DNA of 64,000 bases from Muribaculaceae bacterium. GTDB taxonomy: Bacteria > Bacteroidota > Bacteroidia > Bacteroidales > Muribaculaceae. Of this stretch, positions 17,600 to 26,497 are shown one piece after another. Numbering within the stretch: position 1 is the first letter of the stretch; each line of letters begins with the position of its first letter. The notes below the pieces were generated by a model that was given only the letters and a program-made list of their open reading frames with translations, was not told the origin of the DNA and ran no database searches. The DNA is taken from positions 1 through 64,000 of the forward strand of contig JAFQZK010000038.1 in NCBI GenBank assembly GCA_017405965.1. Reading direction: 5' to 3'. The position numbers were made by a program, and so were the translations under genes.

Positions 17600-17757
17600 T
17601 ATCTTTGCAGATTACAACCAGCCGACGACCAATTAACATAGAACAATACGACAAACTCCTTTGTAGTTTTGAGCTTTGGTCGGCTCGCTGGGCTACATTG
17701 GAGTTTGGTTTTTTATATCGCAAGCAATAGCCTTGTTAATAAATAATTAGATAGCGT
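17600..17757 (+). promoter_or_regulatory. Promoter and structured leader of the restriction block
   Basis: TATCTTTG (17600-17607) is a -7 box. The transcript leader of about 145 bases contains AGCCGAC (17620-17626), which pairs perfectly with GTCGGCT (17679-17685), and an inner ACAAA/TTTGT stem. The leader is long for this class of organism and may control the Mrr gene or the whole block. Confidence 0.5.
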
Positions 17758-18684
17758 ATGATACCTGCCTTTGAGAAATTCTTTTATCCTATTCTCAAAC
17801 ACATTGAGGATGGAAAGCAATATAGCTTGAAGGATCTGCGCAATTTTTGCGCCGACCATTTCTCTCTAACAGAGGATGATCTTGCCGAGAAAATTAAGAG
17901 CGGCCAGTCTCGTTTGTACGATCGTGTACAATGGACAATGGCTTATTTTTATCAAGCAGAGATCGTTGATAGGATCAAGCGCGGTATTTATCAAATAAAT
18001 TCTAATGGCAAGGATTTGCTTGCAAAAGGCATTGCCGACCTTTCAGTCAATTACCTGAAAGAGTATTCTCCTGCGTTCCTCGCCTTTACACAGAAGTCAA
18101 ATAAGCCTGTAACACCTCAGAGTCAAACTCCTGCCAATAATAATGGAGAAACTGGAGATGATCTGAAAACTCCCATCGACATCATTGATGAGAATTTTCA
18201 GATCGTAACGCAGGAGTTGGCCGAAGAACTGCTCCAACAAGTCAAATCTCAAAGCCCGAAATTCTTTGAGCACCTAGTAATTGAATTACTGGTGAAGATG
18301 GGCTATGGTGGCCAGTTTGATGATGGTGCGTTTGTTACTCAGGCTTCACATGACGAAGGCATCGACGGTATCATCAAAGAGGATAAACTCGGCTTGGACA
18401 AAATCTATGTCCAGGCCAAGCGATGGGACACTGGTAACATAGGTCGAAAGGAGATCCAAAGTTTTGTTGGTGCATTGTCAGGCCAAGGAGCATCTAAAGG
18501 CGTGTTTATCACCACGTCTTCCTTCTCCAAGGAGGCCCGCACTTTCCGTCCTCAAAACAACATAAAGATTGTTTTAATCGATGGTATCGAGTTGTGCCGC
18601 TATATGATAGAGTATAATATCGGCGTGTCAGTAAAGACCGCCTATGAAATAAAACGAATAGATTCAGACTATTTCGAGGAATAA
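17758..18684 (+). CDS. Mrr-family type IV restriction endonuclease
   Basis: The 308-residue protein has an N-terminal winged-helix Mrr_N-like domain (about 1-105: FEKFFYPILKHIEDGKQYSL to YQINSNGKDLL), a Pro/Gln/Asn linker, and a C-terminal PD-(D/E)xK domain. Visible catalytic elements are FEHLVIELLVKMGYGG, HDEGIDGIIKED and IYVQAKRW (D...QAK), followed by EIQSFVGALSGQGASKGVFI. Mrr enzymes cut modified DNA. It is the first gene of a tightly spaced run (four bases to the next gene), so here it may also supply cleavage for the GHKL/methyltransferase system downstream. Confidence 0.9.
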   Translation: MIPAFEKFFYPILKHIEDGKQYSLKDLRNFCADHFSLTEDDLAEKIKSGQSRLYDRVQWTMAYFYQAEIVDRIKRGIYQINSNGKDLLAKGIADLSVNYLKEYSPAFLAFTQKSNKPVTPQSQTPANNNGETGDDLKTPIDIIDENFQIVTQELAEELLQQVKSQSPKFFEHLVIELLVKMGYGGQFDDGAFVTQASHDEGIDGIIKEDKLGLDKIYVQAKRWDTGNIGRKEIQSFVGALSGQGASKGVFITTSSFSKEARTFRPQNNIKIVLIDGIELCRYMIEYNIGVSVKTAYEIKRIDSDYFEE

Positions 18685-18688
18685 TACT

Positions 18689-20728
18689 ATGAGTAAAGCG
18701 GAATTGAATTGCTGTTGGCATTTTGCGAAGTCGCTTGGAGGCCAAGACCAGGGACCGAATGATGCCATGGGCGAGAACTTCAAGAAGGCACCATTCGACT
18801 CGCTTGTGCGTGAGTCCATTCAGAACTCTATCGACGCTCAAGCCGACCCCGATGTGCCTGTTATTGTGACTTTCAGCTTTAAGAAAACCACTTCAAGAAA
18901 CTACCCCGAATTGTTCGACATCAGGCGTCACATTCGTGGCTGCCTTGACATGTACAACGATGACAATGCCCGTAAGAAGTTCCAGCCTATGCTTGATTAT
19001 CTTGCAGCAGCTGAGGACGTAAAGATGGACTACTTAGAGGTGAGCGATGAACGCACAACGGGTATGTCATATACCAAGGGCGACACCAAAAGCCCCTTCT
19101 ACTCGTTTGTACAGAGTGCCGGCAACTCGTCAAAGACCAGCACCTCGGCAGGCGGTAGCTTTGGTTTCGGCAAGGCTGCCTATTTCAACATCTCTAAAAT
19201 TCGCACCATTCTCATCTCAACGATGACTGAGGACGGCAATCATTATTTCCAAGGTGTCGCTTCATTGTGTACTCACATGATCGACGGAGAGAAACGGGAG
19301 CCTGTGGGTTACTATGGTAACTACAACTATCCAGAACCCGTTGACGAGGTCCCTATTCAGAATCCCGATGCAATTCCCACACGTTTCAAACGTGTGGCCA
19401 AAGGTACGTCGATGTTCATCATGGGTCTCGGACTATCAGACGAAGGCACAAAAGAAGCCATTCGTGAGATCAACGCATCTGTCGTTAAACATTTCTGGCT
19501 TGCTATTGTCCGCAAGAAACTCATCGTAAGGGTGACTAAAGGTAACTCTGAATTTGAAATCAACTCAGATAACCTTGTTGATTTGGCTGAGAAGATATTC
19601 CCAGACTATGATGACATGCGTCGTGGCCACAAAAATCCTCGACCTTACATCGATGCGGTTGTCAATGCTGGCAGTGATGACAAGCATCTGAAGTTCGAGG
19701 AAGAGATTCCCTATCTAGGCAAATGTGCCTACTATCTCATCAAGAGTAAAAACGGCAACGATTATATCCTGAACATGCGCTCAACGCTCATGCTCATTAC
19801 TCATAACCTCAATCGCACAGACTACGGCTTCTATTCGGTGTTCGTCTGCACCGATGAAGGTGGCAACGAGATCCTGCGCATGTCTGAGAATCCCGCTCAC
19901 ACCGAATGGGATGCCGGCAATGCGCCCGCCCAGGATAAGTCAATTGTGCGTGATGCATTGAGAGCCAAAGACGATTTCATTCAGAAATGTATCAGGTCGG
20001 TATTTGTCTCTAGTGATGTTGAGGTGCTTGACTTCGGTGGGCTAGACGAATATCTCTCTATCCCCATGTCGCTCGACGATGAGGATTACAATCCCGACTT
20101 GGGCAAACCAACCGACCAGACCACTTCAGAGGAAACGACCTCAACAGACACCGAGATCAAGGAAGAGCCGACAATCACCAAGCCACGTGTGCCGACACTC
20201 GGCGAGGTGGTGATTAAGAAGCCCAAGTCGCCAAAAAATAAGAATCAGGACGGTGATGAGGAGCCGACAGGCCATACCCCCGAGATTAAGCCCCCTAAAT
20301 CTGAGCCTGATCCTGACGATCCCAATGACAAGCCTGACAATCCCGATAAACCCGAAGAGGATAAGCCCAAGGGTACTGATGCCAACGATGATCCTAGCAA
20401 TGTCATGCCAGAGGACGAAGGAAATCCCCTGCCCAACTTGGATCCGCTGCGCATCAGTTACCGTACCTTTGCCCAAAACGGCGAGGATGGACTGGAGCAC
20501 CGCCTCGTGCTGCATAGCAATCGAGCCTCTAACAATGTGGTCATCACCATTATCTCGAGTGGTGAGACAAGTGACGAACCGCTTGTAGTCAACCGCAGCG
20601 ATAACGGTAATATTATTAAAAACAGGCTTACCCACGTCCACCTTGACGAGGGCAAGACCATCATCCGAGTGTGGTTTGCCGATGATTTGCGCCATGCCAT
20701 AAAACTGAACGTCTATGAAGATCGGTAA
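18689..20728 (+). CDS. GHKL-family ATPase of a restriction-type gene cluster
   Basis: The 679-residue protein begins with a histidine-kinase/Hsp90/MutL-type ATPase: the N-box FDSLVRESIQNSIDAQADPD (about 32-51), a G1-like YLEVSDERTTGMS and a G2 lid GGSFGFGKAAYF. No kinase His region is present, so it resembles the MutL/MORC-type ATPases linked to restriction systems. Residues about 470-590 are a low-complexity Pro/Asp/Lys/Glu linker, ahead of a C-terminal beta-rich domain (LDPLRISYRTFAQ onwards). Its last 14 bases overlap the next gene. Probable role: ATP-gated clamp or sensor for cleavage. Confidence 0.85.
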   Translation: MSKAELNCCWHFAKSLGGQDQGPNDAMGENFKKAPFDSLVRESIQNSIDAQADPDVPVIVTFSFKKTTSRNYPELFDIRRHIRGCLDMYNDDNARKKFQPMLDYLAAAEDVKMDYLEVSDERTTGMSYTKGDTKSPFYSFVQSAGNSSKTSTSAGGSFGFGKAAYFNISKIRTILISTMTEDGNHYFQGVASLCTHMIDGEKREPVGYYGNYNYPEPVDEVPIQNPDAIPTRFKRVAKGTSMFIMGLGLSDEGTKEAIREINASVVKHFWLAIVRKKLIVRVTKGNSEFEINSDNLVDLAEKIFPDYDDMRRGHKNPRPYIDAVVNAGSDDKHLKFEEEIPYLGKCAYYLIKSKNGNDYILNMRSTLMLITHNLNRTDYGFYSVFVCTDEGGNEILRMSENPAHTEWDAGNAPAQDKSIVRDALRAKDDFIQKCIRSVFVSSDVEVLDFGGLDEYLSIPMSLDDEDYNPDLGKPTDQTTSEETTSTDTEIKEEPTITKPRVPTLGEVVIKKPKSPKNKNQDGDEEPTGHTPEIKPPKSEPDPDDPNDKPDNPDKPEEDKPKGTDANDDPSNVMPEDEGNPLPNLDPLRISYRTFAQNGEDGLEHRLVLHSNRASNNVVITIISSGETSDEPLVVNRSDNGNIIKNRLTHVHLDEGKTIIRVWFADDLRHAIKLNVYEDR

Positions 20729-21563
20729 CGTCTCTCTTCCATATCCTGTGTTAGGAAATAGCGACGACATCACGCCGTTGCTTCCCGATGACAGCATTGT
20801 GTTCAACCAGAGTGTTGATGGTGACAGGTACAAGTTCAACATCATATTGAAACAGGACAACCCCGACATTTCATCACTGATTGAAGCGGGGCTCGCCGCT
20901 TACACCTGTGAAGTCACCTGCCCACGCACATATCTGCGTCGCTGCTACAAGTCCAGCACACCACAGTTTGAAATCGAACTGGGACGGCGCGAAGTGTTCG
21001 GCAAAGTCGACTTCAGTTGCTTTGTCACCGTCTATGAGGAAATCATCGATTATCACAACGAGTTCCAGAACGAGGATTATGGTGACGCCACCTTTGACAT
21101 GGAACCAGGTGACGTTCTCGTTGCTTTCCCGACAGCGTCGGCCAAGATTGACATCACCTATGAGATGATGTACTCATCGGGCGCCTGCATGGTGGTGCTC
21201 GATGGCCAAGACGCCAAGCACACCTGGTTTGATGCCAACGATGACTCTATCAAGGTGTATCTGCCTCACAGCATGTTTGAACAATACCGTGCGATGCACC
21301 AAAACCGCAACTTCAACGCCCTGTTCCATGCCTCGATTGTGTTCAATGCATTGTTCAAAGTGCTGAGTGAGTATGAGGAGAGTGTCCACGGCAACTATCT
21401 CTGGGCAGAAGCCGTGAAGACCCGCATTGATACCGATGAGGAACTGCACGAGTTCAATATTGAAGACACCAGTCGAGCTTATGAGCTGGCCCAGGGCATC
21501 TTGGGCGATCCCTATAAGCGATTGTTCAACCACCTGCAAGACCTGCAGAACAGAAACGAATAA
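20715..21563 (+). CDS. Unrecognised partner of the GHKL ATPase
   Basis: The 282-residue cytosolic protein has no motif I know. It begins MKIGNVSLPYPVLG, contains acidic, strand-rich sequence (FNIILKQDNPDISSLIEAGL) and a C-terminal part resembling a helical bundle (NALFHASIVFNALFKVLSEY). The 14-base overlap with the ATPase gene argues for a stoichiometric complex. It could recruit DNA or the nuclease. Confidence 0.75.
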   Translation: MKIGNVSLPYPVLGNSDDITPLLPDDSIVFNQSVDGDRYKFNIILKQDNPDISSLIEAGLAAYTCEVTCPRTYLRRCYKSSTPQFEIELGRREVFGKVDFSCFVTVYEEIIDYHNEFQNEDYGDATFDMEPGDVLVAFPTASAKIDITYEMMYSSGACMVVLDGQDAKHTWFDANDDSIKVYLPHSMFEQYRAMHQNRNFNALFHASIVFNALFKVLSEYEESVHGNYLWAEAVKTRIDTDEELHEFNIEDTSRAYELAQGILGDPYKRLFNHLQDLQNRNE

Positions 21564-21574
21564 ACCACCTTGAT

Positions 21575-22351
21575 ATGGCACTGCAAAAGGTTTTCAAGAA
21601 AGGCTACATGGACTATCTTAAGAACAACATTAAGATAGCTGACTACATGCAGGACATTTTTCCAGTAGACGAGTCCCAGGTGGTAAGGCTCTATGGTGTG
21701 ACTCAACCTCTGGATCTCTCCTCACGTGTTGTGCCGACACGTGAAGGAGACATTACCACCGCTATAGCCATCTATGAGGCCTATAGTGGATTGTCGCCGC
21801 TCATGGCCCAGCAAGATGACCTTTGGGTCTATCTAAGCCATACTGATCTGTTCTCCTATCTTAAAAACCGATGGCCAATTGTTGTAGGAAATGGTGCGAC
21901 GCAAGAGAGCGTTCGCAACTTTATCACTGCACACTGGTTTAGGAATCCCAATGGAATCATCCGTTGTGCATTGATGGGTTTGTGGTGGGCCGTATATTGC
22001 TCGGTTGATGAGAGCCGTGAGGATAAGTATGAGTTGACGCGCATTCTTTTCTCCAACTATAGCTTTAGGACTATGTTTTATGGCGCATCGCAGCTATTCC
22101 GCCATCGCGAAGCAACGCTTGGAATACTGAGTTTTTTGAAAGACAACCCTGAAGTCTTTAGTTCAAATAGAGAGACAAGAGGCGAATTCCTTACAAAATA
22201 CTTCAATCAGTTGGGCGGAGCAAAGCAACTCGCTTCACTTGATAGTAGCTTCTTCCGTGCAGAGTGTGATCGCATAAAGCCTAAGCTGCTTTCTGTCACC
22301 GAGCGCGGACATGTGCAGAATGTTGACGTTTATAATGCAGCTAATAATTAA
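21575..22351 (+). CDS. DUF6339-like protein, copy 1
   Basis: The 258-residue product starts MALQKVFKKGYMDYLKNNIK and contains TAIAIYEAYSGLSPLMAQQD, DDLWVYLSHTDLFSYLKNRWP and RCALMGLWWAVYCSVDES. From memory this pattern fits the DUF6339 family, which I recall beside ATPases and methyltransferases in restriction clusters; I could not check. It is a close paralogue of the next gene and eleven bases from the previous one. Molecular function unknown. Confidence 0.75.
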   Translation: MALQKVFKKGYMDYLKNNIKIADYMQDIFPVDESQVVRLYGVTQPLDLSSRVVPTREGDITTAIAIYEAYSGLSPLMAQQDDLWVYLSHTDLFSYLKNRWPIVVGNGATQESVRNFITAHWFRNPNGIIRCALMGLWWAVYCSVDESREDKYELTRILFSNYSFRTMFYGASQLFRHREATLGILSFLKDNPEVFSSNRETRGEFLTKYFNQLGGAKQLASLDSSFFRAECDRIKPKLLSVTERGHVQNVDVYNAANN

Positions 22352-22357
22352 TGGACT

Positions 22358-23122
22358 ATGGCACTGCAACCTGTTTTTAAGCGAGGTTATATTGACTACC
22401 TCAAGAACAACATCAAGCCAGAGGCTTATCTAAAGGATCATTTTGAGTACGACCCCTCACAGGTGGTGCGCCTTTATGGCGTAGCTCATCCTCAAGGCTT
22501 GTTAGAGCAACTTAACCCGACACCTGATGGTGACTTGCAGACAGCAATTGCCATATATGAAGCATACAAGGACATCACTCCTTTGTTTGCCCAGCAAGAC
22601 GATCTTTGGGTATACCTTACTCATGCTGATCTATTTGACTATGTTAAGAAACGTTGGCCAATTAAAACAGGAAATAATATTAGTTTGGTAGAACAGCGTG
22701 ACTTTATCTCAAATCACTGGTTCAGACATGAAAAACATCTTTTTAGGACGTCCATTGGTGGTTTGTGGTGGCAAGTATACCTTACAATTGATGATACACG
22801 AGATAATCCATTTGAACTCACTGAAATATATTTCAGATGTGGACAGGATTTTCATCAACGTTTTGGAGAATTATCATTAATACGGCACAAGGAGGCAATG
22901 ATTGGTGTGCTAGAATTCTTAAACAAACATAAGTATCTTATCAAGAAAGGTTTTGACCCAAAAGGTCAGTATATCTCACGCCTATTTAACAGTATTGGAG
23001 GAACAAAATTATTATCATCTTTGCAACGAGATTATTTTACTCAAGTTTTAGAAAAGAAACTTGCCATAATTGAGAATATAACAGGCAGAGATGAAGTACA
23101 AAATAAAGAAATCAGCATCTAA
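22358..23122 (+). CDS. DUF6339-like protein, copy 2
   Basis: The 254-residue paralogue of the preceding protein shares MALQPVFKRGYIDYLKNNIK, DLQTAIAIYEAYKDITPLFA, DDLWVYLTHADLFDYVKKRW and GGLWWQVYLTIDD. The second halves have diverged and base composition drops toward AT in this copy. Its stop overlaps the methyltransferase start by one base (TAATG). Two adjacent divergent copies suggest either a heterodimer or specificity turnover. Confidence 0.75.
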   Translation: MALQPVFKRGYIDYLKNNIKPEAYLKDHFEYDPSQVVRLYGVAHPQGLLEQLNPTPDGDLQTAIAIYEAYKDITPLFAQQDDLWVYLTHADLFDYVKKRWPIKTGNNISLVEQRDFISNHWFRHEKHLFRTSIGGLWWQVYLTIDDTRDNPFELTEIYFRCGQDFHQRFGELSLIRHKEAMIGVLEFLNKHKYLIKKGFDPKGQYISRLFNSIGGTKLLSSLQRDYFTQVLEKKLAIIENITGRDEVQNKEISI

Positions 23123-24234
23123 TGGCAACTTATAAATTCATAGATCTTTTCGCAGGCATTGGTGGATTCCATACAGCTTTGCATAGTGTTGGTGCAAGAT
23201 GTGTATTTGCCAGTGAATGGGACAAGAATGCGCGATTGACATACGAAGCGAATTATAAGAGTATAGAACCTAGTCTTTTTGAAAAAGATAAAGATGGTAA
23301 TTATCTATATTTCAATGAAGACATTAATGATATCCAGCCTGATAAAGTTCCTGATTTTGATATCTGTTGTGGCGGCTTTCCTTGCCAGCCTTTTTCTGTA
23401 GCTGGGCTTAAAAGAGGATTTGACGATACAAGAGGTACATTATTCTTCAATATAGCCAATTTGGTACGAGAGAAAATACGTACAGGTTATCCTCCTCGAG
23501 TTTTATTTCTTGAAAACGTTCGAGGTTTGAAGAACCATGACAAAGGTAGGACTTTAAGTGTTATTTTGGCTACACTTGAAGAACTAGGTTACAAGTATTC
23601 GTACGAGGTGCTCAATGCAAAATATTTTGGTGTTCCCCAAAATCGAGAGCGTCTTTTCATTGTAGCTTGGTACGAGTCATTAGTAGCAAAGGATGCGTTT
23701 AAGTTCCCGTATGGTATATCTCCTTATGGCGAAACGATTTATGATAAAGCGCAGCTAAAAGAAGGCACCATTGTAACAAAAGTTTCTGATATTTTTGAGC
23801 CACTTGATTCCATTGATCCAAAATTCACGATAAGTGACCGAATGTGGGAAGGTCATAAGAACCGAAAAGAAAGAAATCGCCAGAATGGAAAGGGCTTTGG
23901 GTATTCTTTGTTTAATGGGGACAGCCCATATACAAGTACCATTTCTGCTCGATATTGGAAAGATGGAAGTGAGATTCTAATCGACCAATCAGAATTAGGC
24001 CTCAATCCTCGGACATTGACCCCAGTTGAGGCTGGGCGTTTACAAGGCTATAGGATAATAGGCAATGGCTGGCAACGCCCTGAATGTGCTTATAATGATA
24101 ATTATAACGATAGTAATATTGAATTTAAAATCGTTGTCTCAAAGAAAGAAGCATATCGCCAATTTGGGAATAGTGTTGCTATTCCAGTGATAAAGAGATT
24201 ATCTCAAGAGATTATTAACCAATTATTATCATAA
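23122..24234 (+). CDS. DNA (cytosine-5) methyltransferase
   Basis: The 370-residue enzyme shows the full C5-methyltransferase motif order: motif I FIDLFAGIGGFHTAL, motif IV GGFPCQPFSVAG with the catalytic Cys, motif VI LENVRGL, motif VIII FGVPQNRERLFIV, motif IX LTPVEAGRLQGY and motif X FGNSVAIPV. The region between VIII and IX (target recognition) is about 105 residues. It should methylate a specific sequence for self-protection of the linked nucleases. It overlaps the DUF6339-like gene by one base and is one base from the McrB-like gene. Confidence 0.95.
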   Translation: MATYKFIDLFAGIGGFHTALHSVGARCVFASEWDKNARLTYEANYKSIEPSLFEKDKDGNYLYFNEDINDIQPDKVPDFDICCGGFPCQPFSVAGLKRGFDDTRGTLFFNIANLVREKIRTGYPPRVLFLENVRGLKNHDKGRTLSVILATLEELGYKYSYEVLNAKYFGVPQNRERLFIVAWYESLVAKDAFKFPYGISPYGETIYDKAQLKEGTIVTKVSDIFEPLDSIDPKFTISDRMWEGHKNRKERNRQNGKGFGYSLFNGDSPYTSTISARYWKDGSEILIDQSELGLNPRTLTPVEAGRLQGYRIIGNGWQRPECAYNDNYNDSNIEFKIVVSKKEAYRQFGNSVAIPVIKRLSQEIINQLLS

Positions 24235-24235
24235 T

Positions 24236-26497
24236 ATGTTTGAAGATTTAAGAGCGCTCGTTGCACCCATTAAGGATAAAATTCAATTATTCCGTGGGAT
24301 TGACTGCACGCTTCCTGAAGAATTCAAGAAGCGACTCACCAACCTTGGGAAAGATACAATCAAGTATGGCACATATGCAGCAGTTATAACTAATGCTGAT
24401 AATCAACATATATATATCAGCAATAATTGGTTTTATATTGCGGCCATTCTCTCACCTCTATTCAAACCTTTTGAGGCTTATCGCAAAGCTGTAAACGAAA
24501 TTGTTAGTAAAGATATTCTTAAAAACAAGAATAACGAACAAATTACAGCGGCCATTAATACAAGCACAAAGTTTAATGAACAAGACAAGCTTAATCTTAT
24601 AAAATTTGCCACTGATTATTCTTGGTGGACGGCGAACAGCACAGAGTATGGAAAGTCTTTAGACAGAAACGATTGCTTAACATCAGCGGTATTGGCAATT
24701 GCAAATGTAGTTAATAATTCTCAAAGCTACATTGCAGCAATATGGAATTACTTTGGGAATAATCCAGATATAGTACAGCTCTTAGTTAATGATATCGATC
24801 AACATGTTGCAGAAAAAAAGATATGTGTCACAGATAAGAACCTAAGGGAGTTTATATATAAAGTCTTTAAAGTTCTAGAGGAAGATGATCATTTAAGGAG
24901 TTTCCAGCCATATGCTGAAGAGTCCCCATCGAGAATGCAATCAGAATTAAGTACAATAATTAAATTAGCATCTAATTCATTCTCAGAGTCATTAGTGGAT
25001 TTGTTTATAGAAGCTTCGATTGAGGAAATCAATCGAAGAAATAACGTGAATACAACATCACGTTGGTTTACTACGCCTTTTAATTTTAATGGCCGACAAG
25101 TGTACTTGAGCAACCAATGGACAGAAAGTGGTAATTATCAATTAACCTTGAAGGATTTCAAGAAATATCTTTCAGTATGTTATAACGATAATTATATAAT
25201 CACAAAATCATCAAATGGTGTGTTTGAGCTTATCAAAATAGCTGAACATTTTTCTCTTGTTACCCCCTGTTCAGTTGATTATCGAAGACAAGATTCTTCA
25301 CTTCAGGTCGTATATTTTGGCGCCCCTGGTACATCGAAATCTACGACTATAAAAAATATAATAGGAAACGCAACCCAGCATCGCATCACGTTCCACCCAG
25401 ATACTGATTATTCAAATTTCGTCGGTTGCTACAAACCAACGAAAGAAGAAGGTAGTGAGGAAATCACTTATGCCTTTGTTGAACAATCTTTCATCAAAGC
25501 ATACGTTGATGCCTGGAAAAAACTGGTAGATGATTCAGACAAGCAAAAGGAAGTTTATCTCATTATCGAGGAAATCAATCGTGGCAACTGTGCTCAGATC
25601 TTCGGCGACCTGTTCCAGCTGCTTGACCGTGACGATAAGGGCTATAGCGACTACACGATTGAGCCCGATAGCGACCTGCAACGCCACTTGGCAAAGATGT
25701 TCAAGGGAACGAATGTCCCCGAGAATATACGTAACGGTGTTGAAATGCAACTGCCGCCTAACATGTTCATCTGGGCAACGATGAACACCAGTGATCAGTC
25801 ATTGTTCCCGATTGACAGTGCTTTCAAACGCCGTTGGGAATGGAAATACCTGCCCATCAAAGACGACCATAAAGGCCACATTATTCGCGTTGATGAACAA
25901 CATGCCTATGACTGGTGGTTGTTCCTTGAAGCCATCAACCTGCGTATTGAGAAACTCACAGAGCTTGAAGATAAACAGTTGGGCTACTGGTTTGCCAAAC
26001 CCAATAAGGGTAAAGAAATTTCAGTGGAGCGATTTGTGTCCAAGGTCGTGTTCTACCTGTGGAACGACGTGTTCAAGGACTATGGCAACGATGGCAACTC
26101 GCCCTTCAATATCAAACAAAGTGACGACAAAAGATTGAAACTCAAGTTCACCTCGTTCTTTGACCCAGAGGGCAATGTTATGCCCGATAAGGTCATTACA
26201 TTTATCGAGGCTCTTGGCGTTCCTGTGAATACCGGTGCCGCAGCTCCGTTGACCGAGGGTCAGCAAATACCACCAGACGAACAGAACGAGGCATCTGGGG
26301 AGCCAGAAGCAACTCCTGACGAACAACCCGAAGCCCTCGAGCAACATGTAGTAGAAGAGCCACCTGTCGCCTACGGCCCCAATCAACCGGCATCATCCCC
26401 AGAACCCGATGATGATGACGATGATGACGATGACGAACCAGAGGACGAGGGTGGCGATATGAATGACCTGCTTAATGAACTATATCTTCAGAAGTAA
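24236..26497 (+). CDS. McrB-family AAA+ NTPase of the restriction complex
   Basis: The 753-residue protein has a long N-terminal region without recognised motifs (about 1-345) that would read the DNA target. The AAA+ domain follows with VYFGAPGTSKSTT (Walker A with Ser in place of the usual Gly, about 361-369), FHPDTDYSNFVGCYKP, the Walker B YLIIEEINRGN, and the sensor NTSDQSLFPIDSAFKRRWEW. The last 80 residues are an acidic linker with a run of Asp. The McrB family hydrolyses GTP and translocates DNA with a McrC partner. Its stop overlaps the next start (TAATG). Confidence 0.9.
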   Translation: MFEDLRALVAPIKDKIQLFRGIDCTLPEEFKKRLTNLGKDTIKYGTYAAVITNADNQHIYISNNWFYIAAILSPLFKPFEAYRKAVNEIVSKDILKNKNNEQITAAINTSTKFNEQDKLNLIKFATDYSWWTANSTEYGKSLDRNDCLTSAVLAIANVVNNSQSYIAAIWNYFGNNPDIVQLLVNDIDQHVAEKKICVTDKNLREFIYKVFKVLEEDDHLRSFQPYAEESPSRMQSELSTIIKLASNSFSESLVDLFIEASIEEINRRNNVNTTSRWFTTPFNFNGRQVYLSNQWTESGNYQLTLKDFKKYLSVCYNDNYIITKSSNGVFELIKIAEHFSLVTPCSVDYRRQDSSLQVVYFGAPGTSKSTTIKNIIGNATQHRITFHPDTDYSNFVGCYKPTKEEGSEEITYAFVEQSFIKAYVDAWKKLVDDSDKQKEVYLIIEEINRGNCAQIFGDLFQLLDRDDKGYSDYTIEPDSDLQRHLAKMFKGTNVPENIRNGVEMQLPPNMFIWATMNTSDQSLFPIDSAFKRRWEWKYLPIKDDHKGHIIRVDEQHAYDWWLFLEAINLRIEKLTELEDKQLGYWFAKPNKGKEISVERFVSKVVFYLWNDVFKDYGNDGNSPFNIKQSDDKRLKLKFTSFFDPEGNVMPDKVITFIEALGVPVNTGAAAPLTEGQQIPPDEQNEASGEPEATPDEQPEALEQHVVEEPPVAYGPNQPASSPEPDDDDDDDDDEPEDEGGDMNDLLNELYLQK

